A stretch of DNA of 64,000 nt, taken from Maridesulfovibrio salexigens DSM 2638 (GTDB taxonomy: Bacteria; Desulfobacterota; Desulfovibrionia; Desulfovibrionales; Desulfovibrionaceae). The translations under genes and the position numbers were made by a program. This document shows positions 25,445 through 33,997 of the stretch, one piece after another (positions within the stretch are counted from its first letter, which is position 1; the number at the start of each line of letters is the position of its first letter). The stretch lies in the NCBI RefSeq assembly GCF_000023445.1, contig NC_012881.1, positions 315,501-379,500 on the forward strand, in the 5' to 3' direction. Below the pieces are notes generated by a model. It made no database searches. It had not been told where the DNA came from and saw nothing but the letters and a program-made list of their open reading frames with translations.

Positions 25445-26833
25445 CTATGACAGCTCTTCGGTGAGGTGCGGGGAGTTCTTTCTTTTAAGGCTTGCATGCC
25501 GAAGGATAGCAGCTGTCTCACCTTGTTTGTTCTTTTCTGCATAAATTAATGCGGTATTACCCCTGTTGTCTTCAATGGAAACATCGGCACCATTTTTAAT
25601 GAGTATGGTGATAATATTTTTATGTCCTTCTTGTGCTCCATAAAATAAGGCTGTTTTTCCCTCTGGGTCTTTTTGATTAGGATTGGCTCCCGACTCAAGT
25701 AGCATTTCAACAATTTCTGTATGTCCTCTGACAGTTGCTCCTGAAAGTGCTGGTTGTTGATTTTGACCACACAAGTTAGGGTCAGCCTCATAAATGAGTA
25801 GGGTGTCAACGAGAAGTTCGTTACCCTTTCCAACAGCGAGCATTAATGGGGATAATCCGTATAAATTTATAAGATTAGGGTTGGCTCCCATCTCTAATAG
25901 TTTGATCACGCATTTTGCTTTTTCTTCAGCTGTAGCTAACATCAGGGCTGTCCATCCCCCTGTATTCGGTTTATCGACAGAATCTCCTTCATCTAAAAAT
26001 TTAGTAAGTTGCTCTAACTCTCCTTTTCCCGCTGCAACGAAAAGCCTTGATTCGGAATTTGAAGAAGCAAAAAAAGGCTTCCACCATCCATTAATGATAT
26101 AGGTGCGATCGTGTATATCGAATGCTGTTTGAAGTCTTTTTTTAGCTTCACTCCAAACAATTTTTTTGTTTTTGATTGAAAACATCTTGAAAGGAAGAGC
26201 TATTGCCATTGGTAATGTTACTATGCCAAATGGTATTAATATAAACCACTTCCATAAAGAGCTTATTTCTTCAAATGAAAATATTTTAAAGTAATATAAA
26301 CAATATGCAACTATGGCTATGAATGTAGTTGCTTTGATTGTGCTGCGTGTAGCTATAGGTATTCTAGGCAAACTTCGTTGATTGGCATATTGTTTTGGTC
26401 GTATGAAAAATAAAGTAAAAATCATGCTTGACACAAAGTGTCCTAAGAATATGCCTGTTCCAATTAATATGGATGTCTGTAGGTAATTGATGTTTGGTAT
26501 GGATAGTTCTGAAAAGAATATTTTTTTAGTTATTAGAGTAAATGAAATAAATCCTAAAAGAAGTATTATTTTGCTGTCAAATCTTGTTATAGTGCTTGTT
26601 TTGGAAATGTTTTTAAGCCTAATTGATTCAATGATGAACCAATATAAGCTATATCCATGCAGAGCAAAAAGAATGAATGGAAGTTGGTCAGTGTTGGATA
26701 TTTCGAGTTCAAAAACAGGGATTTTACCGCTGAAATTGATATCAAAGAACCAAAAAATTGAAAATAAAGAACATATGACGATAATGCTACGGGCTTGTCC
26801 GTATTTTGAGATAGTTAGCTCAGTGTCCTTCAT
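25445..26833 (-). CDS. Membrane protein with C-terminal ankyrin repeats
   Basis: A 462-residue protein: about six hydrophobic helices within residues 15-230, then a cytoplasmic ankyrin domain of roughly six repeats (residues 270-450), with typical units such as GWTALMLATAEE, GLSPLMLAVGKGN and GKTALFYGAQEGH. Codon use is A/T-rich compared with the chromosome. It lies directly downstream of the ABC-3C-like operon on the same strand (76 bases), so it may be part of that defence locus or separate cargo. The function is unknown. Confidence 0.75.
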   Translation of the reverse strand: MKDTELTISKYGQARSIIVICSLFSIFWFFDINFSGKIPVFELEISNTDQLPFILFALHGYSLYWFIIESIRLKNISKTSTITRFDSKIILLLGFISFTLITKKIFFSELSIPNINYLQTSILIGTGIFLGHFVSSMIFTLFFIRPKQYANQRSLPRIPIATRSTIKATTFIAIVAYCLYYFKIFSFEEISSLWKWFILIPFGIVTLPMAIALPFKMFSIKNKKIVWSEAKKRLQTAFDIHDRTYIINGWWKPFFASSNSESRLFVAAGKGELEQLTKFLDEGDSVDKPNTGGWTALMLATAEEKAKCVIKLLEMGANPNLINLYGLSPLMLAVGKGNELLVDTLLIYEADPNLCGQNQQPALSGATVRGHTEIVEMLLESGANPNQKDPEGKTALFYGAQEGHKNIITILIKNGADVSIEDNRGNTALIYAEKNKQGETAAILRHASLKRKNSPHLTEELS

Positions 26834-26908
26834 TTTGTGCCGTTCTCCAATAATAAATTAATTTTTACTAAATGCGAAGAGGTACGCTAGAATTGCAGGT
26901 CGGAAAAA

Positions 26909-28798
26909 TTATTTTTTTGAATCAGAATTCAGGGTTGGATCTTCTTCGGTATACCATGTTTTCCCAATTTTCATTTCGGGCAATAAGTCTGGCGTAGGTT
27001 TTGAGGTCGTATAAATTATTTGGTGCGGTGTTTCTGATGCCTGCGACATTTTTATTATCGTATTTTGAAAGTTATGTGCTCTGTCCTCTTGCATCCCTTT
27101 GTCTTCAGTGTTGTCGCAAATTATGAGTCGCGGAAATCTCATATGACTTAAGCTTAAGGATGCAAACAAAACCGAGAATCTTAATGCGTTTTTTAAAACT
27201 ACGTTGGCACTTGCAGAAAAATTGTTTCGCCCGTCCAACTGATATGAGTTTTTGGAAATTAATATTTCAGCATGTTTTGAGTTGTGTAATTCTTTTGTTG
27301 ATCTGATGTCTTTACTTAATATGCTACGAGTTATTGTATCAATGCTGGTTGCTGTTTGTTTTTTACGTTTTTTATGAAGGGTTTCTTTTCGGGATATATT
27401 GCTTTTAGTTGTTTCAATTCTTCCTGAAATTGTACTTAATTTTTGTGTTTCTTCTTCAATTTTTTTTATGATATTTAACTTGTTTCGTTCAGCTTCAATT
27501 TTTGAAACTAATTTTCCTTTTTCAAAAAAAAGTAGCTCTCGATTAAATTCATCCTCACTGTTAATTCCACGAAGAAGGCTAGAATATTCTGCTTGCAATG
27601 CATCTAGTTTTGTTGCTTTTTCAAGAATATTTGCATTAATCGCATCGTATTTTTCAGCCCTGATTTTTTGAAGTTTGTTTGATTCTAAAATCTGAAATGA
27701 AACTTCATCTTTCATTCTCATGGCATTTGCAACTAGAGTTTTGCTTGAAGCTTCTGAGCCACAAAGCGAGCATTGATCTTGCTTTTTTTCTTGAAGTTTG
27801 TGCAAACATATTGGGCAGTATTCTAAATCAATATTTCCAATCTCAGAGCGGATCAAAATTGACTCGTCAAGATTCATATTCTTGGTAGCAAGTGCATCTA
27901 AAAAACTGTCAGTGTCTTGAATTTTGTCGGACAGGGTTGCTATGCTATTTCTATATTCCCTGAGCTCTTTGCCTGTGGCTGCAATTTTGGAGTCTAATTC
28001 GTCTAGCTGTTGTTTGTATCTATTTAAATTTTCTTCGTCAGTTGTGGATGTATTGAAATTTTTATTGTCTATTTCTTCAATCCGCTCAGTTAACTTTACA
28101 AGATTGGACTGTAATTCTTTAGACGTTTCAGAAATACCCAAACTTTGGGCTACGGTATTTAAAGATTTGAGAGTGTCTTTAGCTACCTCAAGTTTTTTCT
28201 GGAGCTTTTTGAGTTTTGTTTTCAGTTCATAAGTTTTGTCGTCGTATGAACCACAAATGAGATCAAATGTCGTTTCACGTGTAAGCGGAGAGTCAAAATT
28301 TTCAATCGAAATAATAGAATCTAGTGGAGATCGCTGATCTATGAATATAAATCTCAGCAATTGATTGAAAGTTATGTTGTTGCTTGCTTTGACTTCAGGA
28401 ATATTGAGGTGGCCGAATAGTATCTGTGAAAAACTTTTTTTGTTTTCCGTGGCGTTGTAGGGGAAGACATTCCAATTAATGTTATCATTTGTGTCATCAA
28501 TTTTTGCATACCTTATTTCCATTGATGCGCGGGGCTTTGTTGTAACATTGCGCTTCAAAGTTGCTATGCCATCTGGAAACGAGACCTCACATAAAACGTA
28601 ATCGCATTCTTGAGCTTTTTTACTCCAGTTTCCAACATCTCCCCCAAGAACGTAGAGCAAAAGCTCAGCAACAGTTGATTTACCAGAACCATTGTCGCCG
28701 CATATAGCGTTTATACCATCGTGGAATTCTTGATCATAAACAGATTCTCCGTTTGCGAAAATTTGGAGTCTGTTAATTTTGATAGCATCAAAGGTCAT
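26909..28798 (-). CDS. SMC/Rad50-like ABC ATPase, candidate ATPase of an ABC-3C system
   Basis: A 629-residue ABC ATPase of the SMC class. Walker A GDNGSGKST is at residues 34-42. A long coiled coil (about 185-500) carries a four-cysteine knuckle, C328, C331, C343 and C346, at its tip. A C-terminal head holds FPRLIICDNTEDKGMQ in the Walker B position. This plan fits the ATPases of the ABC-three-component conflict systems described by the Aravind group. It is the last gene of a four-gene operon and overlaps the preceding gene by 11 bases. Codon use is A/T-rich, as in other transferred defence genes. Confidence 0.75.
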   Translation of the reverse strand: MTFDAIKINRLQIFANGESVYDQEFHDGINAICGDNGSGKSTVAELLLYVLGGDVGNWSKKAQECDYVLCEVSFPDGIATLKRNVTTKPRASMEIRYAKIDDTNDNINWNVFPYNATENKKSFSQILFGHLNIPEVKASNNITFNQLLRFIFIDQRSPLDSIISIENFDSPLTRETTFDLICGSYDDKTYELKTKLKKLQKKLEVAKDTLKSLNTVAQSLGISETSKELQSNLVKLTERIEEIDNKNFNTSTTDEENLNRYKQQLDELDSKIAATGKELREYRNSIATLSDKIQDTDSFLDALATKNMNLDESILIRSEIGNIDLEYCPICLHKLQEKKQDQCSLCGSEASSKTLVANAMRMKDEVSFQILESNKLQKIRAEKYDAINANILEKATKLDALQAEYSSLLRGINSEDEFNRELLFFEKGKLVSKIEAERNKLNIIKKIEEETQKLSTISGRIETTKSNISRKETLHKKRKKQTATSIDTITRSILSKDIRSTKELHNSKHAEILISKNSYQLDGRNNFSASANVVLKNALRFSVLFASLSLSHMRFPRLIICDNTEDKGMQEDRAHNFQNTIIKMSQASETPHQIIYTTSKPTPDLLPEMKIGKTWYTEEDPTLNSDSKK

Positions 28799-29306
28799 AT
28801 CTAAATTCCATAAGACCAGAGCGTGCTTTTAAGCCATTTGCTCCAGTAAGTTCTAGGTTATAAAAAGGGCCAGAAAAAAGTTCGAGGATACTTTGTCTTA
28901 GTGGATCAATTTCACCAAAGTGGGCATTTATTTTTTCTGAAAGAGAATTGTTTTTTTGAACTATTGTTCCAACGGATAACTTCGTTGGCTCAATTTCTCC
29001 ATATGCAGCAAGGCATCTGACTGCTCCTTCAAATATTTTGCTCATTTCAAAGAAGATTTGTTTGTCATCTTGAATTTCTTGATAATGAGTGGTTTCGAGT
29101 TTGAACGTTTTCTTGGTAAATCCGCACCCTCTTTGTAATTTTATTTCTTGAGCTCTCTGGGGAAAAGCAAAGAAGTAATCGAAAATACGTGCACGTTCAT
29201 ATTCAATCTTATTCTGAGGGCATGCATTCAATAGTAGGATTATTCTGAACATGCAGTGGTATATGTCAAATGCGCTATTGTAGACCAGCATTTCCCCACT
29301 CCACAT
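28788..29306 (-). CDS. Candidate ABC-3C middle component (possibly MC5)
   Basis: A 172-residue helical protein with the segment YNSAFDIYHCMFRIILLLN near residues 9-27, which recalls the middle components of ABC-3C systems (MC5 is my best guess). These link the ATPase to the effector. The early methionines make the exact start uncertain, since the frame starts within the preceding gene, overlapping it by 32 bases. It overlaps the ATPase gene by 11 bases, so the proteins are probably made in fixed ratio. Confidence 0.6.
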   Translation of the reverse strand: MWSGEMLVYNSAFDIYHCMFRIILLLNACPQNKIEYERARIFDYFFAFPQRAQEIKLQRGCGFTKKTFKLETTHYQEIQDDKQIFFEMSKIFEGAVRCLAAYGEIEPTKLSVGTIVQKNNSLSEKINAHFGEIDPLRQSILELFSGPFYNLELTGANGLKARSGLMEFRYDL

Positions 29307-29844
29307 GACAGTTGCCAGTTAGATAGAAAAGCATTCCGCAAATCAGCTCTTCGTTTATGTTCAGCGGATTTGGAATAACAAGTTGTATGGTTGGTATGAT
29401 GACTGCTTTATGAAGTAGGTTGAGAACTTCGCAACATTTTTTGTTAGATAATTCCGGTCTAACATGGTGTATAAATTTGGTCCGAATAGAACTCATTAAG
29501 TGCGCGAACACTTCTTGTGTGTAGCAACTAGTAGAGTTCTTCTCGAGGATCTTTGAGAATTCCTCTTTGCATTCAAGGGCATACTCAATGTAATATTGCT
29601 CAGCTCCGCCGTTGTGTAGTTTCTTTTCAAGCCCTATTATTTCAGTGGATTCTTTTCCATTGGATCTCATGAAGTCTTTAAGTTTATCTATGTAGTCTTG
29701 AGTTTCAGTGTCTTCGCCTTCTGAAAGCTTCGTGAGCAAGTCCATAATCGGCGAGGTCGGGCTATATATAGTGTTCTGCTCAATTACGTCCCGACCAGCA
29801 ACATTTCTTGCGTTTACACCGGTAAAATTTTTATCGTTAATCAT
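29275..29844 (-). CDS. Candidate ABC-3C effector/C-terminal-domain protein
   Basis: A 189-residue protein. The N-terminus has FTGVNARNVAGRDVIEQNTI, a motif seen in front of many conflict-system proteins. The middle is helical, and the C-terminus (ICGMLFYLTGNCHVEW) resembles the conserved C-terminal domain of ABC-3C proteins. No nuclease or TIR motif is seen, so the toxic activity, if any, is not obvious. Its start overlaps the small membrane protein gene by eight bases. Confidence 0.6.
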   Translation of the reverse strand: MINDKNFTGVNARNVAGRDVIEQNTIYSPTSPIMDLLTKLSEGEDTETQDYIDKLKDFMRSNGKESTEIIGLEKKLHNGGAEQYYIEYALECKEEFSKILEKNSTSCYTQEVFAHLMSSIRTKFIHHVRPELSNKKCCEVLNLLHKAVIIPTIQLVIPNPLNINEELICGMLFYLTGNCHVEWGNAGLQ

Positions 29845-30040
29845 TACGGATTTTGATGTCTCTTGCTGCTACGTTGCGGGCATTAATGTTCTTTTGCGAT
29901 ACAGTTTCAGATGGTTTGGTTATTTTTTTGTACACAAGGAAGCCTGCGACGAGAATGAAGATGACAACCAGGAATGCCCATGGTGGTAGGTCTCCACTGA
30001 ATGATTCTATTAATGAATTTATGCTTTTAGATATGTCCAT
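29837..30040 (-). CDS. Small single-pass membrane protein sharing the NARNVAxRD motif
   Basis: A 67-residue protein: a short N-terminal helix, one membrane span (WAFLVVIFILVAGFLVY, about residues 22-38) and a C-terminal tail containing NINARNVAARDIKIRND. The same motif begins the next protein in the operon. The second ATG (30040) is chosen because GGAGG lies five bases upstream; a longer frame starts at 30052. It is the first gene of the operon and probably its membrane anchor or effector. Confidence 0.65.
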   Translation of the reverse strand: MDISKSINSLIESFSGDLPPWAFLVVIFILVAGFLVYKKITKPSETVSQKNINARNVAARDIKIRND

Positions 30041-30131
30041 CGTTGCCTCCATCGTAATTGTGTCGCGTTAGTAGTTGGATAATATGTATACTGCTTTGGA
30101 GGCTCTTTTCAAGAGAGAAGTGAATATATAT

Positions 30132-31340
30132 TTATGCGTTATGGGTCAGGATTGATTTTAACGTTTCTTCCCACACCCCCATAACTTCCAACTTCTCAGC
30201 CAGATGTGAAGATTTGTCATAGTGTTTTTCGCCGACTTCCTGCTTGCCGTGGTTGAAATGGATGTTGAGCAGGTAGCTCGGCACTTGCTGGTCGGCGAGC
30301 ATGGTTCTGACTGTGCGGCGCAGATCGCGCGGGGTCCAGTGCTTCATGTCTACACGTTTGCAGAATCTGGTTACTGCACGGCCTAGGCTGGGGATCTCGC
30401 GCGGGTCACTGGGGCGGCCTGCATTGGGGAATAGGTGCAGATATTTTGATTTTCTGGATATGACTATCTCTTTTGCTCTTTCTGTGAGCGGTACAACGTG
30501 TTCACGCCCATTCTTGACCCTTTCGGCGGGGATAATCCAAAGATTTTCATCAAGATCAAATTCAGTTCTTTTGCACTCCAGAATTTCAAGCACACGCTGA
30601 CCGCCAGTTGCAATAATTAGCTTGATTGCTGGCTGGTTGCACTCGTACCAGACGATTTTAAGTTCTTCAGGTGTAAGAACTCGCTCACCGACTTTTTCAG
30701 CCTTTGAATCTTTGGGAATGGCGGCAACGGGGTTGTTGCTGATGTCGAAAGTGATTTCCTGCGCGGCGCGGGTGTAATCGTGTTCGCGGACAATTCCATA
30801 GCTGAAAGCACTATGCAGATATCCCCGGAGGTGTGAGGCCATGGACGGGCCGCGCTTATATGTTTCCTTCAAAAGGGCTTGTATATGCTTCGGTGTAATG
30901 TGTTTGGCTTTAACGTCCCGGCCTATGAAGTTTACCGCGGCATACTTGCCAGTGAGCAGGGCGCGTTGAACCTCTTTCCATGATTTCTTGCCCTTGCCCT
31001 TGAGATCGGCAACATAAGCGTTGAAAAGCTGGTCTATGGAGCCTTTAAGGGATTCTTCAAGCTCGGCTTGGAGCTGGGCTTCTTTCTCGTGTCTGAGGCG
31101 AAAACTGGTTTCACCTGCACGGGCCTTTGCTTTCAGCTCCTTAGCTTTTTCAATGGCCATCTTTTCGGATATACCGTTTGAGGCCCAGCCGTAGCCCTCT
31201 TCAACACGTTTGCCGTTCACCTGAAACCGAATGGCGTAATATCTGTCAGCCATGATTCCATGCTTGCGGGTTTCGTGTGTACGGTAGCGCACACCGCAGT
31301 TTTTGCCGAACTCATCCTTAACGCTGATCCACTTTGCCAT
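30132..31340 (-). CDS. int: Tyrosine-type integrase (P4-like)
   Basis: A 402-residue site-specific recombinase that inserts and excises the element at tRNA-Thr. The N-terminal arm-binding region (to about residue 95) is followed by a core-binding domain and the catalytic domain with GGQRVLEIL (first arginine), WTPRDLRRTVRTML (second arginine box), NHGKQEV (histidine) and EKHYDKSSH (nucleophilic tyrosine). The ATG at 31340 has an AAGGAAG site; the longer frame to 31457 is unsupported. It lies 164 bases from attR and reads towards the element interior. Confidence 0.92.
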   Translation of the reverse strand: MAKWISVKDEFGKNCGVRYRTHETRKHGIMADRYYAIRFQVNGKRVEEGYGWASNGISEKMAIEKAKELKAKARAGETSFRLRHEKEAQLQAELEESLKGSIDQLFNAYVADLKGKGKKSWKEVQRALLTGKYAAVNFIGRDVKAKHITPKHIQALLKETYKRGPSMASHLRGYLHSAFSYGIVREHDYTRAAQEITFDISNNPVAAIPKDSKAEKVGERVLTPEELKIVWYECNQPAIKLIIATGGQRVLEILECKRTEFDLDENLWIIPAERVKNGREHVVPLTERAKEIVISRKSKYLHLFPNAGRPSDPREIPSLGRAVTRFCKRVDMKHWTPRDLRRTVRTMLADQQVPSYLLNIHFNHGKQEVGEKHYDKSSHLAEKLEVMGVWEETLKSILTHNA

Positions 31341-31504
31341 TTTCACTTCCTTTAAATGGGGACTATCCCCGTTTTCTGTCCCCACTTTGGTCGGGATGGG
31401 TGGGGATAATAAATGTGCTTTAGGGAAGTCTATAGCAGGATTAGTCCTTTTAAACAAATGGATTAATGGAGGTGTTGGGAAGCTGTGGGAAAATTGTCGG
31501 TAAA

Positions 31505-31552
31505 GATTCGTAACCAGCAGGCCGTCGGTTCAATTCCGATCGTTGGCTCCAT
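31505..31552 (+). repeat. attR: 48-bp partial copy of tRNA-Thr
   Basis: Identical to 18141-18188. Only the 3' part of the tRNA (from the anticodon arm) is present here, so this is not a functional tRNA gene. The right boundary of the integrated element lies in it. Confidence 0.95.
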
Positions 31553-32514
31553 GAAAAGTTCAGCCTCACAGTGTGTTATCACGTTGTGGGGCTTCTTTGT
31601 TTGGTGTGTTGTTGGCTGTGAGTTTTTGGATAAGTTTCGCAATGAAAACGTAGATAGGCGTGCGAATAATTGGCGGCGAGCAAAAGTGGGAAATAGCCGG
31701 GATTCAGCATAGCTGTATGCATGACTGAATCCCGGCCACTTTCTTTTTTCATATTTCCTTTCATGTCTTGGGGAAATTTATCCGTAGACTGTCTTTGAAA
31801 GATAATAAAGAAGTACAGAAATCTGTTTTCAACCAAAAATATGTAATCCGAGGTTCGGTAACATTTTAGCTGATCCCATCTGACTTTTGGTATTTTGGAT
31901 CCTTACCTGTTTAAAACACAGGTATATATGTATCGTATTTCAAATGGCTTATACCAACCTCCAATTCTCATATGGTTGTTTGAAAAGCATCCCCACGATG
32001 CTTTCAATGAAAAAACCACCCAATACAGGATGCGTGTTTAATAGCAAATAATAAGCCAAAGAGTAATAGCCTTTTATGTCGGCAGCTTGTCTATTTGAGG
32101 AAAAGTTTCTAGTGGTTCATGATTGAACCACTAATGCTGAGTTGTTTGTGATTTATTGGACAAATAAATTCGATTTTGATTCATCATCCCTTTATTTCAG
32201 CATGTTGTGGACGCGGAAGTCCTTTCTGACACACTGTAAATGTTAAATAGTCATAATGACCCTCATGTTTATGATGATTTGAATTGAAGTGGGTTGTATA
32301 AGCATGTTACTACGTGTGAATTGCCTATAAAGTTCATGTTTTACAGTTAATTGTGATTGTTTTTTTTGTGCTGCTCAAGGTTAACAGTTTAAGCTGATTC
32401 TAATATTTTAGCTGTGTTGCATTGAATCGAACCACTGGTGCGAAAAGAAACCATCTTGCATCAATCACGGCTTAGTCGTTTATAGTTATATGAGAAGCTT
32501 ATGGCAGGGGCTTC
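31553..32514. other. 960-bp gene-free interval with several hairpins
   Basis: No coding region is supported. Structures: the original tRNA terminator, AGCCTCACA (31562-31570) with TGTGGGGCT (31585-31593) and a T-rich tail; a strong terminator-like hairpin, GCCGGGATTCAG (31696-31707) with CTGAATCCCGGC (31725-31736) followed by TTTCTTTTTTC; and a near-perfect dyad, TAGTGGTTCA/TGAACCACTA (32110-32133), whose half-site GAACCACT recurs near 32429, possibly an operator for the MFS gene. Confidence 0.6.
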
Positions 32515-33723
32515 ATGGTGAGGAATACCTTTATGAATTTCAGGAAGGCATTGAGTGAATCTATTGAAACGAAGCAGGGGACCGTTATGGCGGTCCTTGC
32601 CACGGCCTTTTTTTCAACTTTCGGGGTCGGAGCATACACCTTTTCCTTGTCTTTGAGCGCCGATTCCATCGGATTATCCGCATCCTGGCTTGGGCTTGCT
32701 TTCTCAGGATATTTTTTAGCCCGTCTTGTTCTTGCGCCACTGGCAGGGTGCAGTGCGGATTATTTTGGCCCAATCCCTCTGCTGCGATGGGCTTGCGGGA
32801 TAGGAACTGCTGTTCCGTGCCTTTATCATTTTTTTCCGATGGTGGAGTCACTGGGGCTAATTCAGATTTGTCTTGGATTCTGCGCAGGTATAGTTAAGCC
32901 GGTGAGTATGTCCCTGCTTGGTCAGTGCACTAGGCAAAAGGAGAGAGGACGTCTCTTTGCCCTATATAATACATGTTTATACTCTGCATTTATCATTGGT
33001 CCAATTGTCGGAGGAGCCGGGATCGGTTTTCAAGGGAAGCTGGGATTTGTGTCCTTGATCTGGCCCGCGCTGGGGATGGGATTATCTTTTGTGGCGCTTT
33101 TAATGAATAGCTCTGAAGACGCTCCGGCTTCGAAGGAAAAACAAAAAGAAACCGAAGGATTGCCGTGGCGCAAAGCCGGTTTTCTGCCTCTTCTACTGGC
33201 TGTATTGGGGCGAACCGCAGGAGCGTCCGTTGTTATTACTTTTCTGCCCCGGTTGATCAGTGAACATTTCGGCTTGAGCGGTTATTTGGCCGGGTTTCTC
33301 TTCGCTCTTCCCAATCTGGCGATCATTTTGGCAATGCCTGCAACAGGACGCTGGGCTGATTCGCGTGACCGCGCCGGTTTAACTTTTCTGGGCATGGGGT
33401 TTTGTGCGGCCTGTCTTTTTGGTCTGGGACAGCCTGTTCCTCTGTGGATCTTTTGTCTGCTTGTTGCGGGTATGGGCTTTGGGTCAGCATTGTCGCTTCC
33501 GGCCTCCATGTCTTTGGCTGCCGACATGGGAGGAGCGAAAGGGCGGGTTATGGGTGTTTTTCTGGGAGTATCTAATCTCGGCTTTGTCCTGGGTCCCGGG
33601 ATAGCAGGATTTGCCGCTGAAGCTGGCGGCATGGCAGATGCTTTTGAGCTCACGGCTCTGTTTGGAGGATTGTGTCTGCTGCCTACGCTGATATCCATGA
33701 GTAAAAGGCTTTATGCTGATTGA
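32515..33723 (+). CDS. MFS transporter
   Basis: A 402-residue major facilitator protein with 12 hydrophobic segments. The loop between helices 2 and 3 (AGCSADYFGPIPLL) and the equivalent in the second half (ATGRWADSRDRAG) are in the usual positions. Substrate unknown; the family includes drug and metabolite exporters. It is monocistronic, preceded by the 960-bp gene-free interval. The ATG at 32515 has an AGGGG site. Confidence 0.88.
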   Translation: MVRNTFMNFRKALSESIETKQGTVMAVLATAFFSTFGVGAYTFSLSLSADSIGLSASWLGLAFSGYFLARLVLAPLAGCSADYFGPIPLLRWACGIGTAVPCLYHFFPMVESLGLIQICLGFCAGIVKPVSMSLLGQCTRQKERGRLFALYNTCLYSAFIIGPIVGGAGIGFQGKLGFVSLIWPALGMGLSFVALLMNSSEDAPASKEKQKETEGLPWRKAGFLPLLLAVLGRTAGASVVITFLPRLISEHFGLSGYLAGFLFALPNLAIILAMPATGRWADSRDRAGLTFLGMGFCAACLFGLGQPVPLWIFCLLVAGMGFGSALSLPASMSLAADMGGAKGRVMGVFLGVSNLGFVLGPGIAGFAAEAGGMADAFELTALFGGLCLLPTLISMSKRLYAD

Positions 33724-33846
33724 TTTTAATATATTAAGTAATTTTAAAGAGGCATGCAGTTAATTTTACTAACTGGTTGACCTTGTTTGTTTCTTTAGAT
33801 ATGGAATAAGTCCAATACAAAAACTTCGTGCGTAATTCCCCACACT

Positions 33847-33960
33847 TTCCGAGGAATCTACTCGGAACGCATTGAAGCTTAATTTAGTCCCCCACACCAC
33901 CCATCTAGGAGACGTCTTGGCGCATGCGCTGAGACGGGTTGTACTGTTGCACCCGTTTTT
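33847..33960 (+). promoter_or_regulatory. Structured leader of the nqr operon with a candidate attenuator
   Basis: TTCCGAG (33847-33853) pairs with CTCGGAA (33861-33867). GCGCATGCGC (33920-33929) is self-complementary. ACGGGT (33934-33939) pairs with ACCCGT (33951-33956) followed by TTTTT, so it could terminate transcription 38 bases before the nqrA start. The first two may regulate the third. No known riboswitch is recognised. Confidence 0.55.
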
Positions 33961-33997
33961 AAGTCCGTTAACCCTTTAGGGACAAGGTGTATTCTCC

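Larger units (their letters stand above)
18112..31552. mobile_element. Integrated mobilizable element in tRNA-Thr(CGT)
   Basis: The 13.4-kb segment is bounded by a 48-bp perfect direct repeat formed from the 3' part of tRNA-Thr (18141-18188 and 31505-31552). A tyrosine integrase lies just inside the right end. Cargo and backbone: an AlpA-like DNA-binding protein, a predicted replication protein, VirB5/TrbJ-like and VirB6/TrbL-like proteins, six iterons, an IncP-like oriT, a MobC-like protein, a YdjM-like membrane protein, an ankyrin protein and an ABC-3C-like operon. No relaxase, coupling protein, VirB4 or phage structural gene is visible. It is best described as an integrative mobilizable element or plasmid-like satellite. 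Confidence 0.9.

Noticed and set aside
18112-31552. Prophage
   Set aside because: No capsid, portal, terminase or tail gene; oriT, iterons and type IV genes point to a plasmid-like element.
31505-31552. Second tRNA-Thr gene
   Set aside because: Only the 3' part of the tRNA is present; it is the attR copy.
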